The notes below the pieces were generated by a model. The model saw only the letters and a list, made by a program, of their open reading frames with translations, was not told where the DNA came from and searched no databases. A stretch of DNA of 64,000 nucleotides from Caballeronia pedi. GTDB lineage: Bacteria; Pseudomonadota; Gammaproteobacteria; Burkholderiales; Burkholderiaceae. The position numbers were made by a program, and so were the translations under genes. Positions 44,223-54,320 of the stretch are shown here, piece after piece. The stretch spans positions 248,001-312,000 of the forward strand of contig NZ_FCOE02000006.1 in NCBI RefSeq assembly GCF_001544915.2, read 5' to 3'. Positions within the stretch are counted from its first letter, which is position 1; the number at the start of each line of letters is the position of its first letter.

Positions 44223-44841
44223 CTACATCCGCGACGGCGCGGAGATTTATCGCCAGTCGTTCGCGACGATCCGCGCCGAAGCCGACCTCGCCGCCATGCC
44301 CGCCGATCTGGAAAAGCTCGCGGTACGCCTGATCCACGCGTGCGGCATGATCGATATCGTGAGCGATCTGCGCTTTTCTCCAGGCGCGGGCGACGCGGGC
44401 CGACGCGCGCTCGCAGCCGGCGCGCCGATTCTGTGCGACGCGCGCATGGTCGCCGAAGGCATCACGCGGGCACGCCTTTCCGCGGACAACCGGGTCATTT
44501 GCACGTTGAGCGATCCGTCGATTCCCGAGCGCGCCCGCGCGATGAGCAACACGCGCTCGGCCGCCGCGCTCGAACTGTGGCGGCCGGATCTCGAAGGCGC
44601 GATCATCGCGATCGGCAATGCGCCGACCGCGCTCTTTCATCTGCTCGACATGCTCGATGCCGGCGCACCGAAGCCCGCGCTCATTCTGGGCTTTCCGGTC
44701 GGCTTCATCGGCGCGGCGGAATCCAAGGCGATGCTCGCCGCCGATAGCCGCGGCGTGCCCTTCGTCGCCCTGCTCGGCCGTCGCGGCGGCAGCGCGATGG
44801 CAGCAGCGGCAGTGAACGCTCTTGCTTCGGAGGCCGAATGA
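44209..44841 (+). CDS. cobH: precorrin-8X methylmutase
   Basis: A 210-residue CobH/CbiC enzyme that moves the methyl group from C-11 to C-12 to give hydrogenobyrinic acid. Conserved parts are [19 protein letters not shown] with the catalytic His, [14 protein letters not shown], and [24 protein letters not shown] lies before the ATG at 44209; ATG 44215 is an alternative. It overlaps both cobG and cobI. Confidence 0.95.
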   Translation: MPMPDYIRDGAEIYRQSFATIRAEADLAAMPADLEKLAVRLIHACGMIDIVSDLRFSPGAGDAGRRALAAGAPILCDARMVAEGITRARLSADNRVICTLSDPSIPERARAMSNTRSAAALELWRPDLEGAIIAIGNAPTALFHLLDMLDAGAPKPALILGFPVGFIGAAESKAMLAADSRGVPFVALLGRRGGSAMAAAAVNALASEAE

Positions 44842-45566
44842 TGAGCGGACGTCTCTATGGTTTGGGCGTCGGTCCGGGCGATCCGGAACTTATCACCGTG
44901 AAGGCGCTGCGCCTGCTGAAGGCCGCGCCCGTGGTCGCGTATTTCGTCGCGAAGGGCAAGAAGGGCAACGCGTTCGGCATCATCGAAGCGCATCTCGGCG
45001 ATAACCAGACGCGCCTGCCGCTCGTCTATCCGGTGACGACCGAGGCGCTGGAGCCGCCACTCTGCTACGAGACGATCATCAGCGCGTTCTACGACGAAGC
45101 CGCGCTCACGATCTCCGCTCATCTCGAAGCCGGACGCGATGTCGCGGTGATCTGCGAAGGCGACCCGTTCTTCTATGGCTCGTACATGTATCTGCACGAC
45201 CGGCTCGCCGGTTGCTTCGATGCGCAGGTCGTGCCGGGCGTGTGTTCGATGCTCGGCGGCGTCGCGGTACTGGGCGTGCCGCTCGTGTATCGCAATCAGA
45301 GTCTGTCGGTGCTGTCGGGCGTGTTGCCGGAAGACGATCTGAAGCGCCGGCTCGAAGCGGCGGATGCGGCCGTCATCATGAAACTCGGACGCAACTTCGA
45401 GAAGGTGCGGCGCGTGCTCGGCGAACTCGGACTCGATGAGCGCGCGCTGTATGTCGAACGCGCGACGATGGCCAATCAGCGCATCGTGCCGCTCGATGAC
45501 GTCGATCCGATGGCGTCGCCGTATTTTTCACTGCTCGTCGTGCCGGGGAAAAAATGGCGCGCATGA
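44838..45566 (+). CDS. cobI: precorrin-2 C20-methyltransferase
   Basis: A 242-residue CobI/CbiL. It methylates C-20 of precorrin-2. Motifs are [40 protein letters not shown] and [20 protein letters not shown]. The ATG overlaps the cobH stop, and the 3' end overlaps the following fused gene. Confidence 0.96.
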   Translation: MMSGRLYGLGVGPGDPELITVKALRLLKAAPVVAYFVAKGKKGNAFGIIEAHLGDNQTRLPLVYPVTTEALEPPLCYETIISAFYDEAALTISAHLEAGRDVAVICEGDPFFYGSYMYLHDRLAGCFDAQVVPGVCSMLGGVAVLGVPLVYRNQSLSVLSGVLPEDDLKRRLEAADAAVIMKLGRNFEKVRRVLGELGLDERALYVERATMANQRIVPLDDVDPMASPYFSLLVVPGKKWRA

Positions 45567-47206
45567 GTGCTTCCATGCCGATGGCGCTCGTCGTGCTGGG
45601 TGCGGGCGCGCTCGCGACCGCGCGGCGCATACAGGCGCGCTTTCCGGAATCGCGCGTACATGGATTGGCGAGCCGTGTGAGCGCGGACATCGCTTATGAC
45701 GATTTCGGCGCGCACGTGCGCGAGCTGTATGCAGCGGGAACGCCCATCGTCGCGTTGTGTTCCGCGGGCATCGTGATTCGCGCGCTCGCGCCGTGTCTCG
45801 CCGACAAGGGCGCCGAGCCGCCCGTGCTCGCCATCGCACAGGATGGCAGCGCGGTCGTGCCGCTGCTCGGCGGCGTGCGCGGCGTGAATGTGCTGGCGCG
45901 CGATATCGGCGCCGCGCTCGACGTCGCGCCCGCGATCACGACAAGCGGCGAACTGCGCTTCGGTCAATGTCTGCTCGCGCCGCCCGAAGGCTATGCGCTC
46001 GCGGATATCGAGCAAGGCAAGCGCTTCGTGTCCGACTTGCTCGCGGGAGAAACGACGCGCATCGAAGGCCACGCGCCCTGGCTCGACGATGCCGCGCTGC
46101 CCCGCGCCGACGCTGCAAGTCGCGCGGTGCGCATCACGCCGCTTGCCGTCAGCGATGCGGATAGCCTCGTGATTCACCCGCGTTGCGTGCTAGCGTGGAT
46201 CGAAGATTCTTCGCGCGACGACGACATCGTGGAACGCGTGCGTCGCGCAATGCACGAACGGGGTCTCGCGCCGCTTGCGCTCGCGGCGCTGATTGCGCCC
46301 GTGCGCGACATGACAGCGCAATCGCTTGCCGATGCCGCTCATGCACTCGATGTGCCGCTGCGCTTTTGCGATGCCGCGCCGTTCGATGTGAGCGATGCGC
46401 GCGATATCGCCTTGCAGGTGCGCGATGCACCCATCGACGTGCAAACAATAGGCCGCGCGCGCGGCACGCTGACGGTGATCGGACTCGGCCCCGGCAGCGC
46501 CGCACTGATGACGCCCGCCGCGAAAGATGCGCTCGCCGCCGCGCAAGACGTGCTCGGCTATGAAACCTATGTCCGCATGGCCGGGCCGTTTCGCGACGAT
46601 CAACGCGTGCATATCACCGACAATCGCGAGGAATTGCAGCGTGCGTGTCACGCGTTCGAACTGGCGAGCGAAGGACGGCGTGTGGTCGTGGTGTCATCGG
46701 GCGATCCGGGCGTGTTCGCGATGGCGGCTGCCGTACTCGAAGCGCTCGACGAAGGGCGCGCCGCGCATCCCGAGTGGAGCGCGGTGAAACTCGCGATCGT
46801 GCCGGGTGTGTCGGCATCGCTTGCTACGGCCGCGCGGGCGGGTGCGCCACTGGGTCATGATTTTTGCGTGATGTCGTTGTCGGATAATTTGAAGCCGTGG
46901 AGCGTGATCGAGAAACGCATCGCGCATGCGGGCGAAGCCGATCTCGTGATGGCGTTCTATAACCCGCTATCGAAGGCGCGGCCGTGGCAGTTCGATCGTG
47001 CGATTGAAATCGTGAAGCGGTATCGTGGCGTGGAGACGCCTGTCGTGCTCGGGCGAGATATTGGGCGTCCGGCCGAAGCGTTGCGTGTCGTTACGCTGGG
47101 CGAGTTGAAAAGCGATCTCGTCGATATGCGGACGATGGTGATCGTGGGGTCATCGACTACGCGGGTGGTGGGGGATTGGGTTTATACGCCGCGGTGGTAT
47201 GGGTGA
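45554..47206 (+). CDS. cobJ: CbiG-CobJ fusion (precorrin-3B C17-methyltransferase)
   Basis: 550 residues in two parts. The N-terminal 130 or so are the CbiG lactone-hydrolase-type domain ([40 protein letters not shown]). A degenerate CbiG C-domain-like linker follows. The C-terminal part (from about 303) is CobJ with [38 protein letters not shown] and [16 protein letters not shown], which contracts the ring by C-17 methylation. ATG 45554 has GGGGA upstream; ATG 45563 overlapping the cobI stop is the alternative. The fusion joins an anaerobic-type domain to an enzyme of the aerobic route. Confidence 0.93.
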   Translation: MARMSASMPMALVVLGAGALATARRIQARFPESRVHGLASRVSADIAYDDFGAHVRELYAAGTPIVALCSAGIVIRALAPCLADKGAEPPVLAIAQDGSAVVPLLGGVRGVNVLARDIGAALDVAPAITTSGELRFGQCLLAPPEGYALADIEQGKRFVSDLLAGETTRIEGHAPWLDDAALPRADAASRAVRITPLAVSDADSLVIHPRCVLAWIEDSSRDDDIVERVRRAMHERGLAPLALAALIAPVRDMTAQSLADAAHALDVPLRFCDAAPFDVSDARDIALQVRDAPIDVQTIGRARGTLTVIGLGPGSAALMTPAAKDALAAAQDVLGYETYVRMAGPFRDDQRVHITDNREELQRACHAFELASEGRRVVVVSSGDPGVFAMAAAVLEALDEGRAAHPEWSAVKLAIVPGVSASLATAARAGAPLGHDFCVMSLSDNLKPWSVIEKRIAHAGEADLVMAFYNPLSKARPWQFDRAIEIVKRYRGVETPVVLGRDIGRPAEALRVVTLGELKSDLVDMRTMVIVGSSTTRVVGDWVYTPRWYG

Positions 47207-47441
47207 GATCGGGGCGCGGCATTCGGTTGTCATTCCGCCTCGTGGGGTACACGCTACAAACACAAGCTGGCTCTCGCCTGATCCCCTGATCGTGTACCGT
47301 GCGCGGTCCACGCCCCGTTAGACCTACGAGGGCACGTGCTACTGCTGTGCCCAAACTCGCTCGCCCGTGCCGCGGCCGGCTTGAAGCGTTCCGGAGGGGA
47401 AAAGCTGCTTTCTTTGGTTACTTGCACAAAAGGCCATAACA
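47207..47441. other. intergenic region between two convergent cobalamin blocks
   Basis: 235 bases without a gene. It contains CTTTCTTTGGTTACTT (47409-47424), a string I associate with dispersed intergenic repeats of Burkholderia-type genomes. This is from memory and cannot be checked inside the window. No clear terminator was found. Confidence 0.35.
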
Positions 47442-48065
47442 CTACCGGCCCACCTCTCCAATCAATTCCCCAATAACGCAATACTCCGCATCCCAACGAC
47501 GCGCCAACTCCCCGCATCGCCCCACACGCACCAACCCTTCTTCAAAATCCACAACGACGATTTCATCCGCCGATACCGGCGCGTCCGGCCGTTCATTCGT
47601 GCGCCCATCGGTCAGCACCCAAAGCCTGCGCCGCTGCGACGGTCTGCGCCTTGCCGCGCGTTCGAGCACCGTCGCCGCGCTCGCCAGTCCTAGCGCGAGC
47701 GGCGTGCCGCCGCCACCGGCGATTGGGGCAACCCAGCGCTCATTGAACCAATGCGCTGCGCCCGGTTGCCGGCGAACCTGCGCACGTCCGCCGCCGAAAC
47801 ACACGAGCGCAATTTGGGCACGCTCGCGATAAGCCCGATCGAACAACGCGACGAGCATCCCTTTTGCGCGCGCAAGCCGCTCGCCCGCGAGCATCGAACC
47901 GGAGCAATCGAGCAGAAAGCAATGCAGCACCGCGCCTTCGCCCTGCGTACGTCGATAGCGCAAATGTTGAGTATCGAGGCGCGCAGAACGCTTCGCCCGC
48001 AATGTCGCCAGCCAGTCGATGGTCCTGCTGCGTTCCCCATCGCGCGCGGCGATGCGGCCTTTCAC
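47442..48065 (-). CDS. chlD: ChlD/BchD-like VWA chelatase subunit, likely reached by -1 frameshift from chlI
   Basis: The von Willebrand A part of a medium chelatase subunit. The MIDAS metal site is DCSGSM with the later GGGGTPL and LTDGRTNE. The frame is open upstream to the A7 run at 48137-48143 and holds no ATG there; the first conventional start is a GTG at 48065. Read through a -1 shift, the chlI and VWA parts give a product of about 561 residues with the AAA+ and VWA layout of ChlD. With CobN it would insert cobalt into hydrogenobyrinate diamide. The coordinates given are the portion translatable from the GTG alone. Confidence 0.85.
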   Translation of the reverse strand: MKGRIAARDGERSRTIDWLATLRAKRSARLDTQHLRYRRTQGEGAVLHCFLLDCSGSMLAGERLARAKGMLVALFDRAYRERAQIALVCFGGGRAQVRRQPGAAHWFNERWVAPIAGGGGTPLALGLASAATVLERAARRRPSQRRRLWVLTDGRTNERPDAPVSADEIVVVDFEEGLVRVGRCGELARRWDAEYCVIGELIGEVGR

Positions 48066-48077
48066 ACGCGCTTCGTT

Positions 48078-48143
48078 CCATCGAAGGCGATGCCCTGTGT
48101 TGAAGGCATCCGCGTCGCGCCCTCGATGGTTCAGGCTTTTTTT
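48078..48143 (-). promoter_or_regulatory. candidate programmed -1 frameshift signal (slippery A7 plus stem)
   Basis: On the minus strand, a run of seven A (48143-48137) is in phase A-AAA-AAA within the chlI frame, two codons before its TGA. After a spacer GCCTGAA (7 nt) comes a 12-bp stem: CCATCGAGGGCG (48129-48118) pairs with CGCCTTCGATGG (48089-48078) with one G-U pair. An inner stem GATGCC/GGCATC adds to it. The shift leads exactly into the VWA frame. Frameshifting in chlD genes of cobalamin producers has been described, and this fits that pattern. Confidence 0.8.
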
Positions 48144-49126
48144 GCGGGCAGCGGCCTCACTTGCTTGATCTTCGCGGTTCCGGTCGGCTCCGGCGGCAGA
48201 TAGCCCCAGTCCGAATCGCCCGAACCTGCATCGCGTTGCACCGATTCACGTGCGGCCGGCTCACGCGCAGGCGCTTCAACCTCTCGCCGACGATGCTTCA
48301 GCACCGCATCGGCGACACGCTCGACATGGGCCACGACCACATTCGATGCGCCTTCGAACGCAGCCAGCGCCCGCGCTGCGCGCAACATCACGATGTCCGA
48401 GCGCAAACCATCGACATGCGCCTCGATGCAAAGCTCGCTCACGCGCGCGTGAACCGCATCGTCGAACTCGAATGACGGGAGCGCCGCACGCGCCGCATGA
48501 ATGCGGGCGCTCAGCGACGTCTGCTCGCTTGCATGCCGCGCGCGGAATGCATCGGAATCCGAATCGAAGGCGAGACGCGCCTTCACGATGCGCTGCCGCA
48601 CGCCCGCATCGAAGCAATTGCTCATCTCAACAGCGAGCCCGAAGCGATCGAGCAATTGCGGACGCAACTCGCCCTCTTCCGGATTCATCGTGCCGATCAG
48701 CACGAAACGCGCGTCATGCCGATGCGAAATGCCATCGCGCTCGATGATGTTCACGCCGCTCGCCGCGACGTCGAGCAACTGATCGACGAGCGGATTCGGC
48801 AGCAGATTGACCTCGTCGACATACAGCACGCCCAGATGCGCTTTCGCGAGCAAGCCCGGCGAAAACTGCACGCCGCCATCGCGCAACGCGCTTTGAATGT
48901 CGAGCGTGCCGATCAGTTGCTCCTCGCTCGCGCCGAGCGGCAAGGTCACGAGCCGCCCTTCAGGCAACAACTCCGCGAGCGCGCGCGCCGCCGTCGACTT
49001 GGCTGTGCCGCGCGGCCCGCTGACGAGCACGCCGCCTATCGCGGGATCGACCGCCGCAAGAAGCAAAGCCTGTTGCAACGGCTCCTGACCCACGAGCGCG
49101 GTAAAGGGAAAATTGAGTGGATTCAA
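48131..49126 (-). CDS. chlI: ChlI/BchI-like AAA+ chelatase subunit
   Basis: A 331-residue AAA+ ATPase like the small subunit of magnesium chelatase, here used with CobN for cobalt insertion. Walker A is SGPRGTAKSTAARAL, Walker B is LGVLYVDEVNLLP, and sensor 1 is VLIGTMNPEEGELRPQLLDR. A TTG at 49126 overlapping the cobN stop is the likely start, since the conserved N-terminus NPLNFPFTALVGQEP follows at once. The end, LPAKKA, is encoded by the A7 run that forms a candidate frameshift site into the VWA frame. Confidence 0.9.
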   Translation of the reverse strand: MNPLNFPFTALVGQEPLQQALLLAAVDPAIGGVLVSGPRGTAKSTAARALAELLPEGRLVTLPLGASEEQLIGTLDIQSALRDGGVQFSPGLLAKAHLGVLYVDEVNLLPNPLVDQLLDVAASGVNIIERDGISHRHDARFVLIGTMNPEEGELRPQLLDRFGLAVEMSNCFDAGVRQRIVKARLAFDSDSDAFRARHASEQTSLSARIHAARAALPSFEFDDAVHARVSELCIEAHVDGLRSDIVMLRAARALAAFEGASNVVVAHVERVADAVLKHRRREVEAPAREPAARESVQRDAGSGDSDWGYLPPEPTGTAKIKQVRPLPAKKA

Positions 49127-52100
49127 TGTTGTCGGCCTTCGATGCGCTGTTCGATATCGAGCAGATGCCGTTCGACCTGCTCGCGATAATCGGCAGGCTC
49201 CTGCCACAAACCGCGCTGCATCGCTTCGAGCAAACGCTCGCAGATCGATTGCAGTGCGTGGGGATTGTGTTGCTTGATGAACGCGCGCGTGTCCTCATCG
49301 TTCACATACGCATCGGTGACGAGCGCGTATTGATGATCCGACACGACGCGCGCGGTGGCGTCATAGCCGAACAGATAATCGACGGTCGCGGCAAGCTCGG
49401 ACGCGCCTTTGTAGCCGTGGCGCTTCACGCCGTCGATCCACTTCGGATTGACGACGCGCGAACGCACCGTGCGAGCGATCTCTTCGTTCAATGTGCGCAC
49501 GCGCGGCGCGGCGGGATTGCTGTGATCCGCGTTATAGGCTTGTGGCTGCACGCCGGACAGATAACGCACGGCCGCCACCATGCCGCCCTGAAACTGATGA
49601 TAGTCGTTCGAATCGAGCAGATCGTGTTCGCGGTTGTCCTGATTCTGCAGCACGACATCGAGCGTCGATAACCGCGCGCCAAAACTCGCGCGTGCTTCGA
49701 CGCCATCGCCGGTTTGCGAATACGCGTAGCCGCCCGTGCTTTGATACGCGGCGGAGAGATCTGCATCGGTCTGCCATTGCTTCGCGTCGATCAGTTCCTG
49801 CAGGCCCGCGCCGTATGCGCCGGGCTTCGTGCTGAACACGCGCCAGCCCGCGCGACGCCGCGCTTCCTTCGCATCGATGCCGCGCGCGATGAGTTCGTCG
49901 CGCTCGCGCAGGATGCGTGCGCGGATCGGGTTGACGTCGGCGGGCTCGTCGTCGAGTTCGGCGACGGCTTGCACGGCCGCATCGAAGAGATGAATCAGAT
50001 TCGCGAACGCGTCGCGGAAGAATCCCGACACGCGCAATGTCACGTCGATGCGCGGCCGGTTGAAGATGGCGATCGGCAAAATCTCGAAGTCGGTCACGCG
50101 ATGACTGCCCGCCGCCCACTTCGGCCGCACGCCGATCAGCGCGAAGGCTTGCGCGATATCGTCGCCGCCCGTGCGCATCGTCGCCGTGCCCCACACGGAC
50201 AGACCGATCGCGCGCGGAAAATCGCCGTGATCCTGCGCGTGCCGTTCGACCAGCGCATTCGCGGACTTGAGGCCGAGCGACCATGCCGCTTGCGTCGGCA
50301 AGGCGCGCGTATCGACGGAATAGAAGTTGCGGCCCGTGGGCAGCACATCGGGCCGTCCGCGCGACGGCGATCCGCTCGGACCCGGCGGCACGAAACGTCC
50401 TTCGAGTCCGCGCTTCAGTTGCAAAAGCTCTTGCGGACCGCACGCATCGAGCCGCGCGAGCACGTCGCCACGCAGGCGTTCGAGCACGAGCGATGCATAC
50501 GGACCGGGCGCGGCGGCATCGTCGTCCGACAGTAGTTGCATCGCGAACCATTCAATGCGCTCGCGCGTGTCGCCATGATGACGCCATGGCGCATCGCTGA
50601 CTTCGACGAGCGCGCGTGGACGCGGTCCGTCCCACGGCGCGGCCCAGTCGGCATCGAGCGGATCGAAACCGGCGGGCAATTGCAGATCGCGCGCGATCGC
50701 CGTGATGAGGCTCGCATTGCCGCCCTGCCCGTCGCCGACAGGAAAGCGGCCGAGCGCGAGCAGCGTGTCGCGACGTTGCACGCCTTGTGGCGACACGCCG
50801 AACACATGCAGGCCGTCGCGAATCTGCGCTTCTTTCAGTTCGCAGAGGTAGGCATCAGCGCGCGTGAGCAGCGCATCTTCACCGACGCTATCGCGCGGCG
50901 CATCGAGTCCGAGTTCGTCATGCAACCTGTTCTCGACGATGTTCGCAAGAATCGACTTGCGCAACAGTTTCGCTCGGCGCGCATCGACCATCAATGCTTC
51001 GTAGTACTCGTCGACCTGACGTTCCAGATCCTGCAATGGCCCGTAGTTTTCGGCACGCGTGAGCGGCGGCATCAGATGATCGATGATCACCGCCTGCGCG
51101 CGACGCTTCGCCTGGCTGCCTTCGCCCGGATCGTTCACGATGAACGGATAGAGATGCGGCATCGGTCCGAGAATCGCGTCGGGCCAGCATGACGACGATA
51201 GCGCGACGCTCTTGCCCGGCAGCCATTCGAGATTGCCGTGTTTGCCGACATGCACGAGCGCATCCATTTGAAAGCGCAGACGCAGCCAGAAATAGAACGC
51301 GAGATACGAATGCGGCGGCACGAGTTCGGCGTCGTGATAGCTTGCGTAATCGTTACGTGCGCGCGAGCGCGAAGGCTGAATGCCGACGAATACTTCGCCG
51401 CAGCGATAGCCCGCGATCATGAAGCGGCCGCGTCTGATCGTGGGATCGTCTTCGGGCGCGCCCCAGGTCTTTTCCAGCGCGGCGCGCGCATCGGCGGGCA
51501 GTGAGCGATACGCATCGAGATACTCGTCGAGCGAAAGACTCTGCAACGCCGGGCGCAAATCGCGCACGACGGGATCATTGGTCACGCCTTCGGTGAGCGC
51601 GGCGATGAGCGCATCGCCATGCACGGGAATCTCGCCCACGCGATAACCTTCGCGCGCGAGCATCGACAGAATGCCGATCGCCGATGCGGGCGTATCGAGA
51701 CCCACGCCATTGCCGATACGCCCTTCGCTCGCCGGATAGTTCGCAAGCACGAGCGCGATACGTTTGTGTGCGTTCGGCGTATGCCGCAGCCTGCACCATC
51801 GGCGGCTCAGTTCGGCCACGAAGCGCACCCGCTCCGCATCGGCCTGATAGCGCACGACATCCACCTGCGTGTGCTTGCAGTAATAGGCGAGCCCCTTGAA
51901 GCTCACCGCGCGCGTGATGATGCGGCCGTCGACTTCGGGCAGCGCGACGTGCATCGCGACATCGCGCGAATTCAGGCCGTGATTGTCCTTTTGCCAGTCG
52001 TCGCGATTGCCGCCGCTCAGAATGACCTGCAGCACGGGCGCATCGCCCGCGACTTCGAATGCATCGTCTTCGCCGATCACGCTCGTGGCGAACGCCGTCG

Positions 52101-52899
52101 TATTCAACACGAGCGATGCGCGATGCTCCGCGCACAAACGCTCGACCACTTCACGGCTCACGCTTTCCTTCAGCGACGAAATCGCGATGGGCAGCGGATT
52201 CATGCCTTGCTGTTCGAGTGCTTCGATCAGCGCATCGAACACGGCGGTATTGCCCGACTGCAAATGCGCGCGATAAAACAGAATCGCGGTGACCGGCGCG
52301 CCTTCGGTCCAGCGCGCCTGCCAGTCCTCGATAGCCGCGATATCGCGTTCGGGATGATAGATCGCGACCGCGGGCAACGGGCTCGGGCGTTGCGGCTCGC
52401 GCCCGAAGCCGAATGCGGCATACGCGATCGAACGCAGGAATTCTTCCGCGTTGCGCGCGCCGCCTTCGCGCAGATAGCGCGACAACTCACGGCAGAACGC
52501 CGCGTCCGCCGTGCTTTTCGCGGTCAGATTCGGGTCTTCGGTGAGGTCGCCCGAGAACATCGCGAGCATCTGCTTGCGCTCTTTCGCAAGCGCGACGATC
52601 CGCTCGATGCCATAAGGCCAGTACGATTCGCCGCCGAGATGATCGACGATGACGACCTTCGCGTGACGCAATACATCGTCGACATAGAAATCGACCGATG
52701 CGGGCTGACGCAGAAACGATTGATTCGCGAGCCGCACTTCGGGAAAGCCCGCTTCCAGACGCGGAAATACGCTGGCGAGCAAGGCGAGCGTGGTGTCGGC
52801 GGAACTGAGCACGACGATCGGCGCGCGCGTCTGCTCGATGCGCATGACGCCTTGCGCATCGTCGACGAAGCCTCCCGGCGTGGTGCGAAGCAGATGCAT
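49123..52899 (-). CDS. cobN: cobaltochelatase large subunit
   Basis: A 1258-residue CobN, the large subunit of the ATP-dependent aerobic cobalt chelatase, at the usual family length. Conserved stretches are LVHVGKHGNLEWLPGKSVAL, PFIVNDPGEGSQAKRRAQAV, HLMPPLTRAENYGPL, and near the C-terminus SNDYHQFQGGMVAAVRYLSG and PKWIDGVKRHGYKGASELAA. ATG 52899 is used because it follows the cobW stop by 4 bases. Partner subunits are chlI/chlD downstream, not cobS/cobT. Confidence 0.96.
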   Translation of the reverse strand: MHLLRTTPGGFVDDAQGVMRIEQTRAPIVVLSSADTTLALLASVFPRLEAGFPEVRLANQSFLRQPASVDFYVDDVLRHAKVVIVDHLGGESYWPYGIERIVALAKERKQMLAMFSGDLTEDPNLTAKSTADAAFCRELSRYLREGGARNAEEFLRSIAYAAFGFGREPQRPSPLPAVAIYHPERDIAAIEDWQARWTEGAPVTAILFYRAHLQSGNTAVFDALIEALEQQGMNPLPIAISSLKESVSREVVERLCAEHRASLVLNTTAFATSVIGEDDAFEVAGDAPVLQVILSGGNRDDWQKDNHGLNSRDVAMHVALPEVDGRIITRAVSFKGLAYYCKHTQVDVVRYQADAERVRFVAELSRRWCRLRHTPNAHKRIALVLANYPASEGRIGNGVGLDTPASAIGILSMLAREGYRVGEIPVHGDALIAALTEGVTNDPVVRDLRPALQSLSLDEYLDAYRSLPADARAALEKTWGAPEDDPTIRRGRFMIAGYRCGEVFVGIQPSRSRARNDYASYHDAELVPPHSYLAFYFWLRLRFQMDALVHVGKHGNLEWLPGKSVALSSSCWPDAILGPMPHLYPFIVNDPGEGSQAKRRAQAVIIDHLMPPLTRAENYGPLQDLERQVDEYYEALMVDARRAKLLRKSILANIVENRLHDELGLDAPRDSVGEDALLTRADAYLCELKEAQIRDGLHVFGVSPQGVQRRDTLLALGRFPVGDGQGGNASLITAIARDLQLPAGFDPLDADWAAPWDGPRPRALVEVSDAPWRHHGDTRERIEWFAMQLLSDDDAAAPGPYASLVLERLRGDVLARLDACGPQELLQLKRGLEGRFVPPGPSGSPSRGRPDVLPTGRNFYSVDTRALPTQAAWSLGLKSANALVERHAQDHGDFPRAIGLSVWGTATMRTGGDDIAQAFALIGVRPKWAAGSHRVTDFEILPIAIFNRPRIDVTLRVSGFFRDAFANLIHLFDAAVQAVAELDDEPADVNPIRARILRERDELIARGIDAKEARRRAGWRVFSTKPGAYGAGLQELIDAKQWQTDADLSAAYQSTGGYAYSQTGDGVEARASFGARLSTLDVVLQNQDNREHDLLDSNDYHQFQGGMVAAVRYLSGVQPQAYNADHSNPAAPRVRTLNEEIARTVRSRVVNPKWIDGVKRHGYKGASELAATVDYLFGYDATARVVSDHQYALVTDAYVNDEDTRAFIKQHNPHALQSICERLLEAMQRGLWQEPADYREQVERHLLDIEQRIEGRQH

Positions 52900-52903
52900 C
52901 GCG

Positions 52904-53989
52904 TCAGACCTGCGCCGGCGTGCCCGCGAGCGCGGCATCGAACGCGCGCTGCAATGCATCGCGTTCGAGGTCTTCGCCGATCAGCACGAAACGGCTTCGC
53001 GTCTTCGCTTCGCCGGCTTCCCAGCGCCGGTCGAAATAGCTGTCGAAGCGTCGTCCGACGCCCTGCACGACGAGCCGCATCGCAGCGCCCGGCAGCGCCG
53101 CGAAGCCCTTCACGCGATAGATCGTGTGATGCTCGACGAGCGCATGCAAGGCGGCAAGCGCCTGTTCGCGCGATTCGATCTCGCCATGCACGACAACCGA
53201 ATCGAACGCGTCATGATGATGATCGGCGTGGCCTTCATCGTCGGGCGCGCCGTGATGATCATGGCGCAGATGAATGGTCTCTTCCGATGCCGCTTCGAGC
53301 CCGAGCAGCGTATGCACATCGAGCTTGCCCATCTGCGCGGGCACGATCTTCACTTCGGGCGGAATCTCCGGACGCACGAGCGCTTCGACCTTTCGCAGCG
53401 CGTCGGCATCCATGAGATCGGTCTTGTTGACGATGACGAGATCCGCCGACGCGAGCTGATCCTCGAACAATTCGTGCAGCGGCGATTCGTGATCGAGATT
53501 CGGATCGGCCTTGCGTTGCGCATCGACCGCGAGGGGATTCGCCGCGAACTGGCCGCTCGCGGCAGCGGGACCATCGACGACGGTCACGACCGCATCGACG
53601 GTAAAGGCGTTCTTGATCGACGGCCAGTTGAACGCCTGCACGAGCGGCTTCGGCAACGCGAGTCCCGACGTTTCGATCAGCACGTGATCGATGCTGTCGC
53701 GCCGCTCGACGAGCTGCTCCATCACAGGATAGAACTCTTCCTGCACGGTGCAGCAGAGGCAACCGTTGGCGAGTTCGTACAGATTGCGGTCTTTCGAAGC
53801 GGCTTCATCGTCGCAGCCGATGCCGCAGCCCTTGAGGATTTCCCCGTCGATGCCGAGTTCGCCGAACTCGTTGACGATCACCGCGATGCGCTTTCCTTGC
53901 GCGTGGGACAGGATATGCCGCATCAGCGTGGTCTTGCCGCTGCCGAGAAAGCCGGTCACGACGGTTACGGGGATCTTGCGGGTTTGCAT
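52904..53989 (-). CDS. cobW: CobW, GTPase metallochaperone of the cobalamin cluster
   Basis: A 361-residue COG0523-type GTPase thought to deliver cobalt. The P-loop is GFLGSGKTTLMRHIL, the metal-binding motif is GCLCCTV, and the guanine-binding NKTD is in VIVNKTDLMDADALRKVE. A His-rich loop (HLRHDHHGAPDDEGHADHHH) near residue 260 adds metal ligands. The ATG at 53989 has GGAG upstream. It is the first gene after a cobalamin riboswitch and is followed by cobN. Confidence 0.95.
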   Translation of the reverse strand: MQTRKIPVTVVTGFLGSGKTTLMRHILSHAQGKRIAVIVNEFGELGIDGEILKGCGIGCDDEAASKDRNLYELANGCLCCTVQEEFYPVMEQLVERRDSIDHVLIETSGLALPKPLVQAFNWPSIKNAFTVDAVVTVVDGPAAASGQFAANPLAVDAQRKADPNLDHESPLHELFEDQLASADLVIVNKTDLMDADALRKVEALVRPEIPPEVKIVPAQMGKLDVHTLLGLEAASEETIHLRHDHHGAPDDEGHADHHHDAFDSVVVHGEIESREQALAALHALVEHHTIYRVKGFAALPGAAMRLVVQGVGRRFDSYFDRRWEAGEAKTRSRFVLIGEDLERDALQRAFDAALAGTPAQV

Positions 53990-54124
53990 CGTAGCTCCGT
54001 GGCTTTTCAGGTGCGTGCGCTTCGTGTCGCGCGATGCGTGGCAACGCTGCTGGACAAAAAGGAAACGCACGCTTCGATGGATCACGGACCGCGCCGCATC
54101 CCCGCGGCAGCGATCCTTCTGAAG

Positions 54125-54320
54125 TCTGGCCGGTATCCGGGCTGACGACCACGCCGCTTCGCCTTCCCGCGCGTTCACGCGCAGTGGCCTCGAAGCCGGC
54201 TCCCCATGCATGCGATGAAAACATCGACCATACAAGGGCATCGCTTACCGTTGCGGGGGCAGCGCAGGTTGACGTCCGTTCGATCGGAGCAATGGAACGC
54301 GTCCTGCTTCCCGTTTAACT
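54125..54320 (-). promoter_or_regulatory. cobalamin riboswitch upstream of cobW
   Basis: On the minus strand the blocks are GGGAAGCAGG (near 54310), TGCCCCCGCAACGGTAAGC (about 54249-54267), GCCACTG (about 54183-54189), GGGAAGGCG (about 54162-54170) and the B12 box GTCAGCCCGGATACCGGCC (54128-54146). It lies about 140 bases before cobW and should repress the cobW-cobN-chlI-chlD unit when cobalamin is abundant. Confidence 0.93.

Noticed and set aside
47207..47441. tRNA gene or attachment site in the gap between cobJ and chlD
   Set aside because: No cloverleaf-like arms or direct repeats typical of integration were found.
51619..53415. 598-codon open frame opposite cobN and cobW
   Set aside because: Composition and lack of motifs show it is an antisense shadow of two certain genes.
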